Assembly: GCF_000974985.2 (NCBI RefSeq)
Contig: NZ_LAVA02000038.1
Coordinates: 1 to 64,000 of the forward strand
Reading direction: 5' to 3'
From: Streptomyces mangrovisoli
Lineage (GTDB): Bacteria; Actinomycetota; Actinomycetes; Streptomycetales; Streptomycetaceae
Length of the DNA stretch: 64,000 bases
The position numbers and the translations under genes are program-made. The notes beneath the pieces are model-generated. The model saw only the letters and a program-made list of their open reading frames with translations, searched no databases and was not told where the DNA came from. Each line of letters begins with the position of its first letter. Within the stretch, counting starts at the first letter, position 1. Shown here piece after piece: positions 11,313 through 23,086 of this stretch.

Positions 11313-11700
11313 GGGTCGGAACGGGTCCCGGGCCGGGGCGCGGCGGGCGCGCGGGCGCCTTCGCGGGGCTCCCGGGGGCGCGGGCGGGGAGGCCGCGCGG
11401 GTGAGCCCTGTCACCCCCGCGGCGTGAGCCAGGTCACCCCGCGTTCCCGGCGCCGTACGCGCCGAAGCGCGCCGCCACCTGGGCCGCCACGACGAAGATC
11501 ACCGCGCGCGGGGTCCGGCAGGCCGGTGGCCGGATCGCACGCCGCCCCGAGGCGGCGCCGCGCAGGGCACTCCTCGGATCGACGGACTCCGCTCTCTTCC
11601 CCGTTCCGCGCACCAACTGCCGTCTCCTGCACTAGATTCGACCACCGTCGACAACAGTACCGATCGACGGGGTCACACTCCGTCACCTCAGGAGCCGTGC
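11313..11700. other. Gene-free stretch upstream of the acyl-CoA-ligase-like gene
   Basis: About 390 bases without a convincing gene. The left part is G+C-rich and simple. A less G+C-rich segment near 11625-11665 (CACTAGATTCGACC) could hold a promoter with a TAGATT -10 for the downstream gene. AGGAG at 11690-11694 is its ribosome site. A 60-codon reverse-strand frame here was not accepted. Confidence 0.5.
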
Positions 11701-13611
11701 ATGCGCGACCTCGCCCTCGCTCCGACCGGCGCTCCGCCGCTCACGGGTGGGCTCGCCGACAGCATCTTCGAGCTGGCGGACCGCAATCCGACCGTGCCGA
11801 TGATCGCGCGCCGCCGCGAGGCGGCCTCGGCGGAGTGGGAGCACATCACCGCGGTCGAACTGCGCGACGAAGTGGTCGACCTCGCCAAGGGACTGATCGC
11901 GTGCGGCATCTCCCCGGGCAGCCGCGTGGCGATCATGGCCCGCACCCGTTACGAGTGGACGGCGCTGAGCTACGCGCTGTGGACGGTGGGCGCCGAGGTG
12001 GTGCCGATCCACCCGACGTCCTCGCGGGAGCAGGTCGAGTGGATCCTCAGGGACGCCCGGTGCAGGGCCGTGGTGGTCGAGGACGACAAGGGCGTCATGA
12101 CGATCGGCACCGTGTGCGCGGGGCTCCCGCTGCTGCGCCACGTGTGGCAGCTCGACGACGGCGCGCTCGCCCATCTCGTCGAGCGCGGCGGGCTCATACC
12201 CCTGACCACCGTCGAGTCGCTGCGCAGGATCGTCATGCCGGACTCCACGGCCGCGGTCACCTACACCTCCGGCACCGGCGGCCGCGCCATGGGCTGCGCG
12301 CTGAGCCACCGCAGCCTGGCGAGCCCCTGCGACGTACTGCTGGCCGGCTGGGGACACACCGCGGCGCTGCCGGGCGAACAGCCGTCCATCCTGGCGTGTC
12401 TTCCGTTCAGTCACGTCTACGGCCTGATGATCCAGGGCCTGTGCATCCGCGGCGGGCTGCTGATGGCGCACGAGCCGGACATGAGCGAGGCGGCGCTGTC
12501 GGCGGCGCTGCGCTCCTTCCGCCCCACCCACCTGTACGGCGTGCCGTCCCTGTTCGAGAAGATCTACAAGAATTTCCTGCGGACGGCGCAGCAGTCGGGC
12601 CGGGGGGCGCTGTTCGAGAAGGCGGCGGAGACGGCCCGGGACTTCGCGGTGGCCTCGGAGCGGCAGCGGCTGGGCCGAGGCTCCGGGCCCGGCTTCGACC
12701 TGCGGCTCCAGCACGCCGTGTTCGAGCGGACGGTGTACCGAAGACTGCGGTCCGCGATCGGCGGCCGGGTGCTGCGCGCCACCTCCGGCGGCTCCTCCCT
12801 CAACCGTGAACTGTCCCTGTTCTACGAGGGCATCGGCATCTACGTGCACGACGGCTACGGGCTCACCGAGACCAGCGGCGGCGTGACCATGCAGCCGCTC
12901 GGGCGGGAGAAGTCCGGCACCGTGGGCCGCCCGCTGCCCGGCACGGAGATCCGGGTGGCCGAGGACGGCGAGATCCTGGTCCGCGGTCCGTCGGTGTTCC
13001 AGGGCTACATCAACGACGAGGCGGCGAGCCGGGCCGCGCTGCGCGGCGGCTGGCTGGCCACCGGCGACCTCGGGCGGCTGGACACCGAGGGCTATCTGAC
13101 CATCACCGGACGCAAGAAGGACGTCATCATCACGAGCGGCGGGACCAGCGTCTCGCCCGCGACGCTGGAGCAGCGACTGCGGATGCATCCGCTGATCCAC
13201 CAGGCCGTCGTGGTCGGTGACGACCGGCCCTGTGTGGGCGCCCTGATCACCCTGGACCCGGAGTTCCTGGCGCACTGGCGGGCCGCCCTCGCCCTCCAGG
13301 GCGACGCGCCGAACCGGGACACGCGCGAGGAGAACGCGCTGCGCGAGGAGATCAACCGGGCGGTCGCGGCCGCCAACAGCGTGGTGTCGCGGACCGAGTC
13401 GATCCGGGTGTACCGGGTGCTGCCGCAGCCGTTCGACCAGGCGAGCGGCTTGCTGACGCCGTCGATGAAGCTGCGCCGGGACGCGATCGCGCGGCACTAC
13501 GCCGACGAGATCGAGGCCATGTACCAGGCGCGCGGCCGCACGGCGGGCCGGGTCCCGCAGGACCCGGCGGAGTGGTCGGGCTGGGACGAGTCGGACAACG
13601 TGTTCCGGTAG
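11701..13611 (+). CDS. Long-chain acyl-CoA synthetase-like (AMP-binding) protein with altered P-loop
   Basis: A 636-residue member of the adenylate-forming superfamily, closest in layout to FadD15-type long-chain acyl-CoA ligases (activation of a fatty acid as acyl-AMP, then CoA thioester). Motifs: altered A3 P-loop TYTSGTGGRAMG (residues 187-198), CLPFSHVYGLM, A5 GYGLTETSGG, A7/A8 ATGDLGRLDTEGYLTITGRKKD, and the A10 lysine (Lys590) in PSMKLRR. The P-loop normally reads TSGTTGxPKG; here Thr, Pro and Lys are replaced by Gly, Ala and Met197, so activity may be reduced or changed. ATG with AGGAG seven bases upstream fixes the start. No operon partner: the next gene starts about 220 bases on. Confidence 0.86.
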   Translation: MRDLALAPTGAPPLTGGLADSIFELADRNPTVPMIARRREAASAEWEHITAVELRDEVVDLAKGLIACGISPGSRVAIMARTRYEWTALSYALWTVGAEVVPIHPTSSREQVEWILRDARCRAVVVEDDKGVMTIGTVCAGLPLLRHVWQLDDGALAHLVERGGLIPLTTVESLRRIVMPDSTAAVTYTSGTGGRAMGCALSHRSLASPCDVLLAGWGHTAALPGEQPSILACLPFSHVYGLMIQGLCIRGGLLMAHEPDMSEAALSAALRSFRPTHLYGVPSLFEKIYKNFLRTAQQSGRGALFEKAAETARDFAVASERQRLGRGSGPGFDLRLQHAVFERTVYRRLRSAIGGRVLRATSGGSSLNRELSLFYEGIGIYVHDGYGLTETSGGVTMQPLGREKSGTVGRPLPGTEIRVAEDGEILVRGPSVFQGYINDEAASRAALRGGWLATGDLGRLDTEGYLTITGRKKDVIITSGGTSVSPATLEQRLRMHPLIHQAVVVGDDRPCVGALITLDPEFLAHWRAALALQGDAPNRDTREENALREEINRAVAAANSVVSRTESIRVYRVLPQPFDQASGLLTPSMKLRRDAIARHYADEIEAMYQARGRTAGRVPQDPAEWSGWDESDNVFR

Positions 13612-13640
13612 GCGCCGAGCGGGGCCCCCGCCCGGGCGGA

Positions 13641-13704
13641 ACCGGTCCACGGCAGGACCGGTCCCGGGCAGCACCGGTCCTCCGTACGGCCGGTCCCGGG
13701 TGGA
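13641..13704. repeat. Tandem repeat, 16 bp x 4
   Basis: Four exact-spaced 16-bp units begin at 13641, 13657, 13673 and 13689, each opening with ACCGGTCC (last copy GCCGGTCC). The tract lies just after the stop of the acyl-CoA-ligase-like gene. Because ACCGGT is self-complementary, the RNA can fold into alternative hairpins that might act as a terminator. Confidence 0.8.
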
Positions 13705-13831
13705 AGCGGCCGTATGTCCGTCGGGGCGCGTAGGCCGCGCGGCCATGGGAACACGCTCCAGTGAAGCGGACGAGAAAGGCTGCGGCCGGCCGGCGCCGGG
13801 CTCGGGCGGCACGCCGGGCTGGGACGGCACC

Positions 13832-14266
13832 ATGGCGACAGAGCCTCACCGGGACGACACACCCGCCACCGACGGCATCTCGAGCCGCACCGTCGGCTTC
13901 GCGGGCGAGCTGCACGACGTGACGGGTGCGCGCCTCGCCGCCGAGGAGTACCTCGGCGACCTCGCCACGGTGGTCCTGCCGTCGGCGCCGGAGCACTGGG
14001 ACGACATCCTGCTCGTCGTGACCGAGCTGGCGGCGAACGCCGTGCAGTACGCGCCGGGCCCGTTCGAGCTGCACCTGCGCCGTACGTTCGACGGTGTGCA
14101 TCTGACCGTGCACGACACGAGTTCCACCGCTCCGGCCCCGCGTCCGTTCCGTCCGCGCGAGGGCGGGGGCGGCATCGGCTGGCATCTCATTCATACGCTG
14201 TGTGCTCAGGTGAGTGTGGTGACCGATTCCCGCGGAAAGGACATCCACGTCTTTCTTCCCTGGTGA
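13832..14266 (+). CDS. RsbW/SpoIIAB-like ATP-binding anti-sigma kinase
   Basis: A small GHKL ATPase of the partner-switching type: such proteins bind a sigma factor or phosphorylate a STAS antagonist. The 144-residue form has the N-box ELAANAVQYAPGP (about 65-77), a degenerate G1 region VHDTSS and a G2 loop GGGGIGWHL (about 111-119). The start is uncertain: ATG at 13832 has GGACGG just upstream, while in-frame ATG at 13745 would add 29 residues that look unstructured and non-conserved. No sigma factor gene is in the window. The STAS antagonist and PP2C phosphatase encoded about 5-8 kb downstream could be its partners, but that is inference. Confidence 0.82.
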   Translation: MATEPHRDDTPATDGISSRTVGFAGELHDVTGARLAAEEYLGDLATVVLPSAPEHWDDILLVVTELAANAVQYAPGPFELHLRRTFDGVHLTVHDTSSTAPAPRPFRPREGGGGIGWHLIHTLCAQVSVVTDSRGKDIHVFLPW

Positions 14267-14385
14267 ACAAGGCTGCGGGCGCCCGTCCGGCACACCGTGA
14301 ACAGGGTCGTGTACCCCCGATCGGAAACTCTATTCCTGTCTTTCCGCCGCCGATTTCGGCCCTTCACGAATTGGGGCGGACTTTT

Positions 14386-14410
14386 GTTTTCGTCACCTGC
14401 GATCGGTTAA
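14386..14410 (+). promoter_or_regulatory. Candidate stress-sigma (SigB/SigH-type) promoter
   Basis: GTTT at 14386-14389 and GGTTAA at 14405-14410 are separated by 15 bases. This fits the GTTT-N14-17-GGGTA(A/T) pattern of actinobacterial SigB/SigH-family promoters with one mismatch. It sits in an unusually A+T-rich patch about 86 bases before the hybrid kinase start. Confidence 0.4.
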
Positions 14411-14495
14411 TCTGCGGCGTATTTCCCGTCCGGCCGGACCATGCGATCCACGCGGGCGCGGGCGGTCGCGACACGCCTGGGGAGCGGGAACGAAG

Positions 14496-18782
<4,287 letters not shown>

Positions 18783-18849
18783 CGGCGTCCGCCGGCCCGC
18801 ACCGCGTCCGAGCGTCCCGCAGCGTCCGCAGCCGAGGAGCAGCCGCACC

Positions 18850-21402
18850 GTGAGCACGTCCGAGCAGTCCACCCCGCCGGAGCACCCCGCGCCGTCCCCG
18901 GGAACCGGCCGGGCCCCCGTGACACCCCCCGCACCCGCCGCGGCCGCCCCTGCGGTCCCCGCGGGCGTCGCGTCCGCGGCCGGTGCCCCGTCGTCGGTGG
19001 GGCGGCTCGCGGCGACCGTCGAACGGCTGCGCAGCGAGGTGCGGGCGGCGCAGGCGGAGGCCGAGGGGCGGGCCCTGATCGAGCTGGCCAAGGGCATCCT
19101 GGTGGCCCGGCTCGGCTGCGGGCCCGCCGAGGCCGCCCGGCAGCTCGCCGAACTCGCCGAGCAGGCGGGCACGCACGTGCTGGAGCTCGCGGTCGACGTC
19201 ATCAATCAGGCGGCACGGGACCGGATGTCGGAGGTGACGAGCGCGTTCCTCGCCGCCGCCGGGGAGACCGGACCGGTCGACGGGGCGGCCGCCGTACGCC
19301 TGCGCTCCGCGGAGAGCGGGGCGCTCGCCGCGAACGACGCGCAGGCGGTCGCCGGGTCCCTGCTGGAGCACGCGCTGCGACCGCTCGGCGCGGTCGCGGT
19401 CGCGATCTGGGCCGTGGGCCCGGACGGTTCGCTCGGCCTCGCGGGCAGCGCCGGGTTCTCGCCCGCCGAGGCGGGCCGCTGGCGCTATGTGCCGCCCGAG
19501 GTGTCGACGGTGGCGCGGCTCGGGCTCACCGAGCGGCGGGGCCGGTGGATCGCCTCGCTCGCGGAGACCGGGCTGCCCAGCGTGGGCCGCCAGCTGCATC
19601 CCGAGGGCGGGCGGGTGGCGGTCCCGGCGGGGACCGGCGGGCGGATCCACGGCGTCCTGGAGATCGTCTGGCCGGGCCGCCTGGAGCCCCAGCCGCCGCA
19701 GGTCGTCCGTCAGGTGGAGGCGCTGGCCGAGCTGGCCGCGCACACCCTGGAGACGTACGAGCCCGCACCGGACGCGGCCCAGGACGCCCGCGTGCTGCCG
19801 GACGCCGCCGAGCTGATGGACCTGGCCGACGGGCTGCACGACCCGGCCCTGGTGCTCGTCCCGCAGGTCGACGCCGGCGGGCAGCTGGTGGACTTCCGCA
19901 TCCAGCACGTCAACACCCGCTTCCTCGACCCGGCGGGCCGGGCCCGCGCGGTGATCAACGGCGCGCTGCTGCTGGAGGCCTACCCCATGGCCGCAGGGGA
20001 CAGCGAGCTGTTCCACCGGGTGGAACGCGTCTACGCCACCGGGGAGCCGTTCCGGGCCGCCCGGCTGAACCTCACCGCCCTCGTCGACCAGGTGGCGCTG
20101 GCCGCGGTCGCGGACATCAGCATCAGCCGGCACGGCAGGTGCGTGCTGCTGATCTGGCGGATCGAGGACGAGACGGCGCGCCTCGCGAGCCTGCTCCAGC
20201 ACGCCCAGCGGCTCGGCCGGATCGGCGGCTTCGAGGAGAACCTGCGCACCGGCGAGATCACCTGGAACGGGCAGCTGTTCGGCCTGTACGGGCGCGCCCC
20301 CGGCAGTGCGCCGGTGCCGCTGGAGGAGCTGACCGCGCACGCGCACCCCGACGACTCCGTGGTCATCGGCCGGTTCCTGCGCGGGCTGCTGCACCGGCGG
20401 CGGCCGGCATCGGCGGCGTTCCGGCTGCTGCGGCCGGACGGGGTGACCCGGCACATCCGGGTGGTGGCCGAGCCGGTCCTCGACACCGACGGGCGGCTGT
20501 CCGTGGTCCGCGGCGCCTATCAGGACATCTCCGCGCAGCACTGGACGGAGGTCGCGCTCGCCGCCACCCGCGACCAGCTGGCCCACAGCGAGCAGCAGGC
20601 CAGCGAACGCAGCCGGCTGGCGCTCCAGCTCCAGCACGCGATCATGCCGCCGGAGCGGGCCCCGCTGGAGGTGCCGGACCTGCGGATCGCGGTGCGCTAC
20701 CGCCCCGCGGAGGCCGAGCAGCTGGTCGGCGGGGACTGGTACGACACCGTCGTCCTGCCCTCGGGCCTGGTGCTGCTGTGCGTGGGCGACGTGGCCGGGC
20801 ACGGCATAGAGGCGGCGACCAGCATGGTGGTGCTGCGCAACGCGCTGCGCGGACTCGCGGTCACCGGCGCCGGGCCCGGACAGCTGATGTCGTGGCTCAA
20901 CATCGTCGCGCACCATCTGACGGGCGCGGTCACCGCCACCGCCGTGTGCGGGCTGTACGACCCCGAGCGGCGCACCCTGCGCTGGGCCAGGGCCGGGCAT
21001 CTGCCGCCGGTGCTGGTCCGGGCGGCGGAGGCGGCCCCGCTGCCGCTGGTCTCGGGGATGCTGCTCGGTGCCGTGCCGGAGGCGCCGTACGAGGAGAGCG
21101 AGATCGCCCTGGAGCCCGGGGACACGCTGCTGATGTACACCGACGGGCTGATCGAGCGGCGGGACCGCTCCGTCGAGGAGTCGCTGGCCCAGCTGCTCAC
21201 CACGGCCGTGGCGGGGCCCCGGACGCTGGACCAGCAGCTGGACCGGCTGCTGACGTACAGCAGGTCCGACACGGACGACGACACCTGTCTGGTCGGCATC
21301 CGGGTGGGCCGGGCGCAGCCGGGGATGCCCGTGTCGCGGCCGGGTCCGACGGCCGCGCATCGGCCGGCACCGGCGGCCGGGGTGGTCGGTGGTGGGCGAT
21401 GA
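18850..21402 (+). CDS. ANTAR-GAF-PAS-SpoIIE (PP2C) protein phosphatase
   Basis: An 850-residue RsbU-type serine phosphatase, the class that dephosphorylates STAS anti-anti-sigma factors. Order: Pro/Ala-rich N-terminus, ANTAR-like helices (about 72-120, ALIELAKGILVARLG), GAF-like domain (about 150-295), PAS (about 450-575), then PP2C/SpoIIE (about 600-838). Metal-site motifs GGDWYD, GDVAGHG, YTDGLIE and DDTCLVGIRV are all present, so it should be active. The GTG start has GAGGAG at 18834-18839. It follows the hybrid kinase in the same orientation, and its stop overlaps a 29-codon ORF that leads into the STAS gene, arguing for one transcript. Confidence 0.9.
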   Translation: MSTSEQSTPPEHPAPSPGTGRAPVTPPAPAAAAPAVPAGVASAAGAPSSVGRLAATVERLRSEVRAAQAEAEGRALIELAKGILVARLGCGPAEAARQLAELAEQAGTHVLELAVDVINQAARDRMSEVTSAFLAAAGETGPVDGAAAVRLRSAESGALAANDAQAVAGSLLEHALRPLGAVAVAIWAVGPDGSLGLAGSAGFSPAEAGRWRYVPPEVSTVARLGLTERRGRWIASLAETGLPSVGRQLHPEGGRVAVPAGTGGRIHGVLEIVWPGRLEPQPPQVVRQVEALAELAAHTLETYEPAPDAAQDARVLPDAAELMDLADGLHDPALVLVPQVDAGGQLVDFRIQHVNTRFLDPAGRARAVINGALLLEAYPMAAGDSELFHRVERVYATGEPFRAARLNLTALVDQVALAAVADISISRHGRCVLLIWRIEDETARLASLLQHAQRLGRIGGFEENLRTGEITWNGQLFGLYGRAPGSAPVPLEELTAHAHPDDSVVIGRFLRGLLHRRRPASAAFRLLRPDGVTRHIRVVAEPVLDTDGRLSVVRGAYQDISAQHWTEVALAATRDQLAHSEQQASERSRLALQLQHAIMPPERAPLEVPDLRIAVRYRPAEAEQLVGGDWYDTVVLPSGLVLLCVGDVAGHGIEAATSMVVLRNALRGLAVTGAGPGQLMSWLNIVAHHLTGAVTATAVCGLYDPERRTLRWARAGHLPPVLVRAAEAAPLPLVSGMLLGAVPEAPYEESEIALEPGDTLLMYTDGLIERRDRSVEESLAQLLTTAVAGPRTLDQQLDRLLTYSRSDTDDDTCLVGIRVGRAQPGMPVSRPGPTAAHRPAPAAGVVGGGR

Positions 21403-21488
21403 CGGACGGGCCGGCGATACGCGAGTGCATCGAAGTCGTCCGGCGGGGCAGCCGTGTCTTGGCCCGCAGCATCGTTCGCAGGAGGTAA
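21399..21488 (+). CDS. Micro-ORF linking phosphatase and STAS genes (29 aa, hypothetical)
   Basis: ATG at 21399 overlaps the phosphatase TGA as ATGA, and the frame runs to TAA at 21486-21488, encoding a 29-residue Arg-rich peptide (starts MTDGPAIREC, ends SIVRRR). Its last two sense codons (AGG AGG) and the bases before them form the AGGAGG ribosome site of the STAS gene, whose GTG is three bases beyond the stop. Translation through it would keep ribosomes running from phosphatase to antagonist. It may be a coupling device rather than a functional peptide. No homology could be judged. Confidence 0.5.
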   Translation: MTDGPAIRECIEVVRRGSRVLARSIVRRR

Positions 21489-21491
21489 GCC

Positions 21492-21953
21492 GTGTCGTTC
21501 GTGCAGAACCCCTTGTCCGTGGAAGTGACCCTGCCCCGTGAGGACACCGCGCTGGTCACGGTCGGCGGGTACCTGGACATCGACACGGCGACCGAGTTCC
21601 AGCACCATCTGGCCAACCAGCTCCACCACGGACGCCGGCACTTCCTGCTCGACCTGTCGGCCGTGCCGTTCATGGACTCGTCCGGGATGAACATCGTCCT
21701 GCGCGTCTACCAGGAGACCCGCGAGCTGTCCGGGAGCGTCCACGTCATCGCTCCGACGCCCGCGGTGCGCCGCGTCCTCGACCTCACCGGGGTGAGCCTC
21801 ACGGTGCCGGTCTGGGCCGACGCCGAGCAGGCGCTGGCACAACTGGACGGACGCCGGGAGCCGCAGGTGCCCGCAGCGCGGCAGGAGCCCGGCGCGCGGC
21901 AGGAGCCGGAGGCCGGTCCCGGGGCGGAACCCGGGACCGGCGCCGACGACTGA
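21492..21953 (+). CDS. STAS-domain anti-sigma factor antagonist
   Basis: A 153-residue SpoIIAA/RsbV-type protein. The STAS domain (about 10-110) has the phosphorylation motif FMDSSGMN with Ser63/Ser64. A kinase of the RsbW type would phosphorylate it and the PP2C phosphatase encoded immediately upstream would reverse this. The C-terminal 40 residues are a low-complexity tail of repeated RQEP(G/E)A units, unusual for the family. The GTG has AGGAGG seven bases upstream. The gene ends 10 bases from the convergent methyltransferase. Confidence 0.92.
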   Translation: MSFVQNPLSVEVTLPREDTALVTVGGYLDIDTATEFQHHLANQLHHGRRHFLLDLSAVPFMDSSGMNIVLRVYQETRELSGSVHVIAPTPAVRRVLDLTGVSLTVPVWADAEQALAQLDGRREPQVPAARQEPGARQEPEAGPGAEPGTGADD

Positions 21954-21963
21954 CGGACGCGCC

Positions 21964-22782
21964 TCAGCGGGCCTTGTGGGCGACCACGCCGAACATCGTC
22001 ACGGACATGTGCAGACCGCCGTGCTCGGCCGCCTCGGAGAGGGCCTTGTAGGCGGAGTCGCGCTGCGACTCGGTGAGCCGGCCCCGGCGCACCGCGGCCT
22101 CGCCGAGCATCCGGATCAGCGGCCAGGCGACCGACTGGTGGTCCTGGAGCAGCGACTGCGAGCCGCGGTCGTCGATCACGAAGCCGGCCGCGGTCAGCTG
22201 GCCGACCAGCCGCCGCCCCGAGTAGGGGTTCGCCGCGCTGGTGAGGGCGCCGGAGGTGAGGGCGCTCATGATGTCCGGGTCGCCCGGGTGCAGCACGGTG
22301 GTCGCCCAGTCCGTGTCGAGCAGCGCCACCCGGCCGCCGGGACGCAGGACGCGGGCCATCTCGGCGACCGCGCGCTCCGGCTCGGCCAGGTGCTGGAGCA
22401 CCCGTTCGCACCACACCGCGTCGACGGTGCCCGCGGACAGGGGCAGCGAGAGCGCGTCGCCGTCCATGAAGCGCGCGGTGGAGCGGGAGGCCGCGGCCCG
22501 CTCCTCGGCGACCGAGCGGAGCCCGGCGTTGGGCTCGATGCCGAGCGCGGAACCGGAGGCGCCGACGACGGCCGCGAGCGCGCGGGTGCCGGAGCCGGTC
22601 CCGGCGCCGATGTCGAGGACGCGCTCCCCTGCGCCGGGCGCGAGGGCCTCGAAGGCCCACTCGCGCAGGCGCCGTACTCCGGAGTTGGCCTCCTGGAGGT
22701 CGAGGGCGCTCACCAGCTGGGGCACCGTCCCGGCGTCGATATTGCGTGTCTGGAACCCTGAACCGGGATCTGTCTGCACCAT
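21964..22782 (-). CDS. SAM-dependent methyltransferase (UbiE/COQ5-like)
   Basis: A 272-residue class I methyltransferase. Motif I is VLDIGAGTGSG (about 56-66), followed by the acidic end of strand beta-2 (GIEPN), GDALSLPLSAGTVDAV and LRPGGRVALLDTD. The substrate is unknown; the fold is shared by quinone, sterol and small-molecule methyltransferases. The start is the ATG at 22782. A TAGAGT -10-like hexamer lies a few bases upstream on this strand, implying a very short leader. It is divergent from ndh across about 300 bases. Confidence 0.87.
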   Translation of the reverse strand: MVQTDPGSGFQTRNIDAGTVPQLVSALDLQEANSGVRRLREWAFEALAPGAGERVLDIGAGTGSGTRALAAVVGASGSALGIEPNAGLRSVAEERAAASRSTARFMDGDALSLPLSAGTVDAVWCERVLQHLAEPERAVAEMARVLRPGGRVALLDTDWATTVLHPGDPDIMSALTSGALTSAANPYSGRRLVGQLTAAGFVIDDRGSQSLLQDHQSVAWPLIRMLGEAAVRRGRLTESQRDSAYKALSEAAEHGGLHMSVTMFGVVAHKAR

Positions 22783-23086
22783 GCGCGCACTCTAGTGCTC
22801 AGTTGACGAAACAAAAGAGCGGTTGCAGAGCCGTGATCTGCAACCTTGCGAAAGCACCGCGACGACCGCCGGGCGGAGTCGGGGAACACGGACAAGCAGC
22901 GCTTTTCGCCGGGTGCGACGAGCCATCTGGGGGCATGCTGGTGCACAGGTTCTGCTGCCCGTCCCGCCCCGACGGCACGACCCCGCCCGGCGCGACGGGA
23001 TCGGGGAGGTGCGAGGCAGCGATCCAGGGGCAGGCGCATGGCGTCGAAGAGACAGACCTCCTGGAGCCGCAGAAGGGAAGAACACC
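22783..23086. other. Divergent control region between methyltransferase and ndh
   Basis: About 300 bases with no gene accepted. The left end is A+T-richer (TTGACGAAACAAAAG at 22804-22818) and includes a small inverted repeat GCACT-CT-AGTGC (22787-22798) and the strong dyad listed separately. The right half is ordinary G+C-rich leader of ndh with GGGAAG as its ribosome site. Confidence 0.5.
22821..22845. promoter_or_regulatory. Perfect 9-bp dyad GGTTGCAGA-N7-TCTGCAACC
   Basis: GGTTGCAGA (22821-22829) and its exact reverse complement TCTGCAACC (22837-22845) flank seven bases. In the middle of a divergent promoter region this is more likely a dimeric repressor operator than a terminator, since no T-run follows. 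It overlaps the likely upstream promoter zones of both flanking genes. Confidence 0.5.

Noticed and set aside
11434..11616. A 60-codon reverse-strand frame with a hydrophobic C-terminus (AVIFVVAAQVAARFG)
   Set aside because: No good ribosome site, weak codon bias, and not recognisable; it may be a decayed gene but the evidence is insufficient.
13700..13831. N-terminal extension of the RsbW-like protein to ATG 13700 or 13745
   Set aside because: The added residues overlap the 16-bp repeat or are low complexity, and no ribosome site supports these starts; 13745 remains possible.
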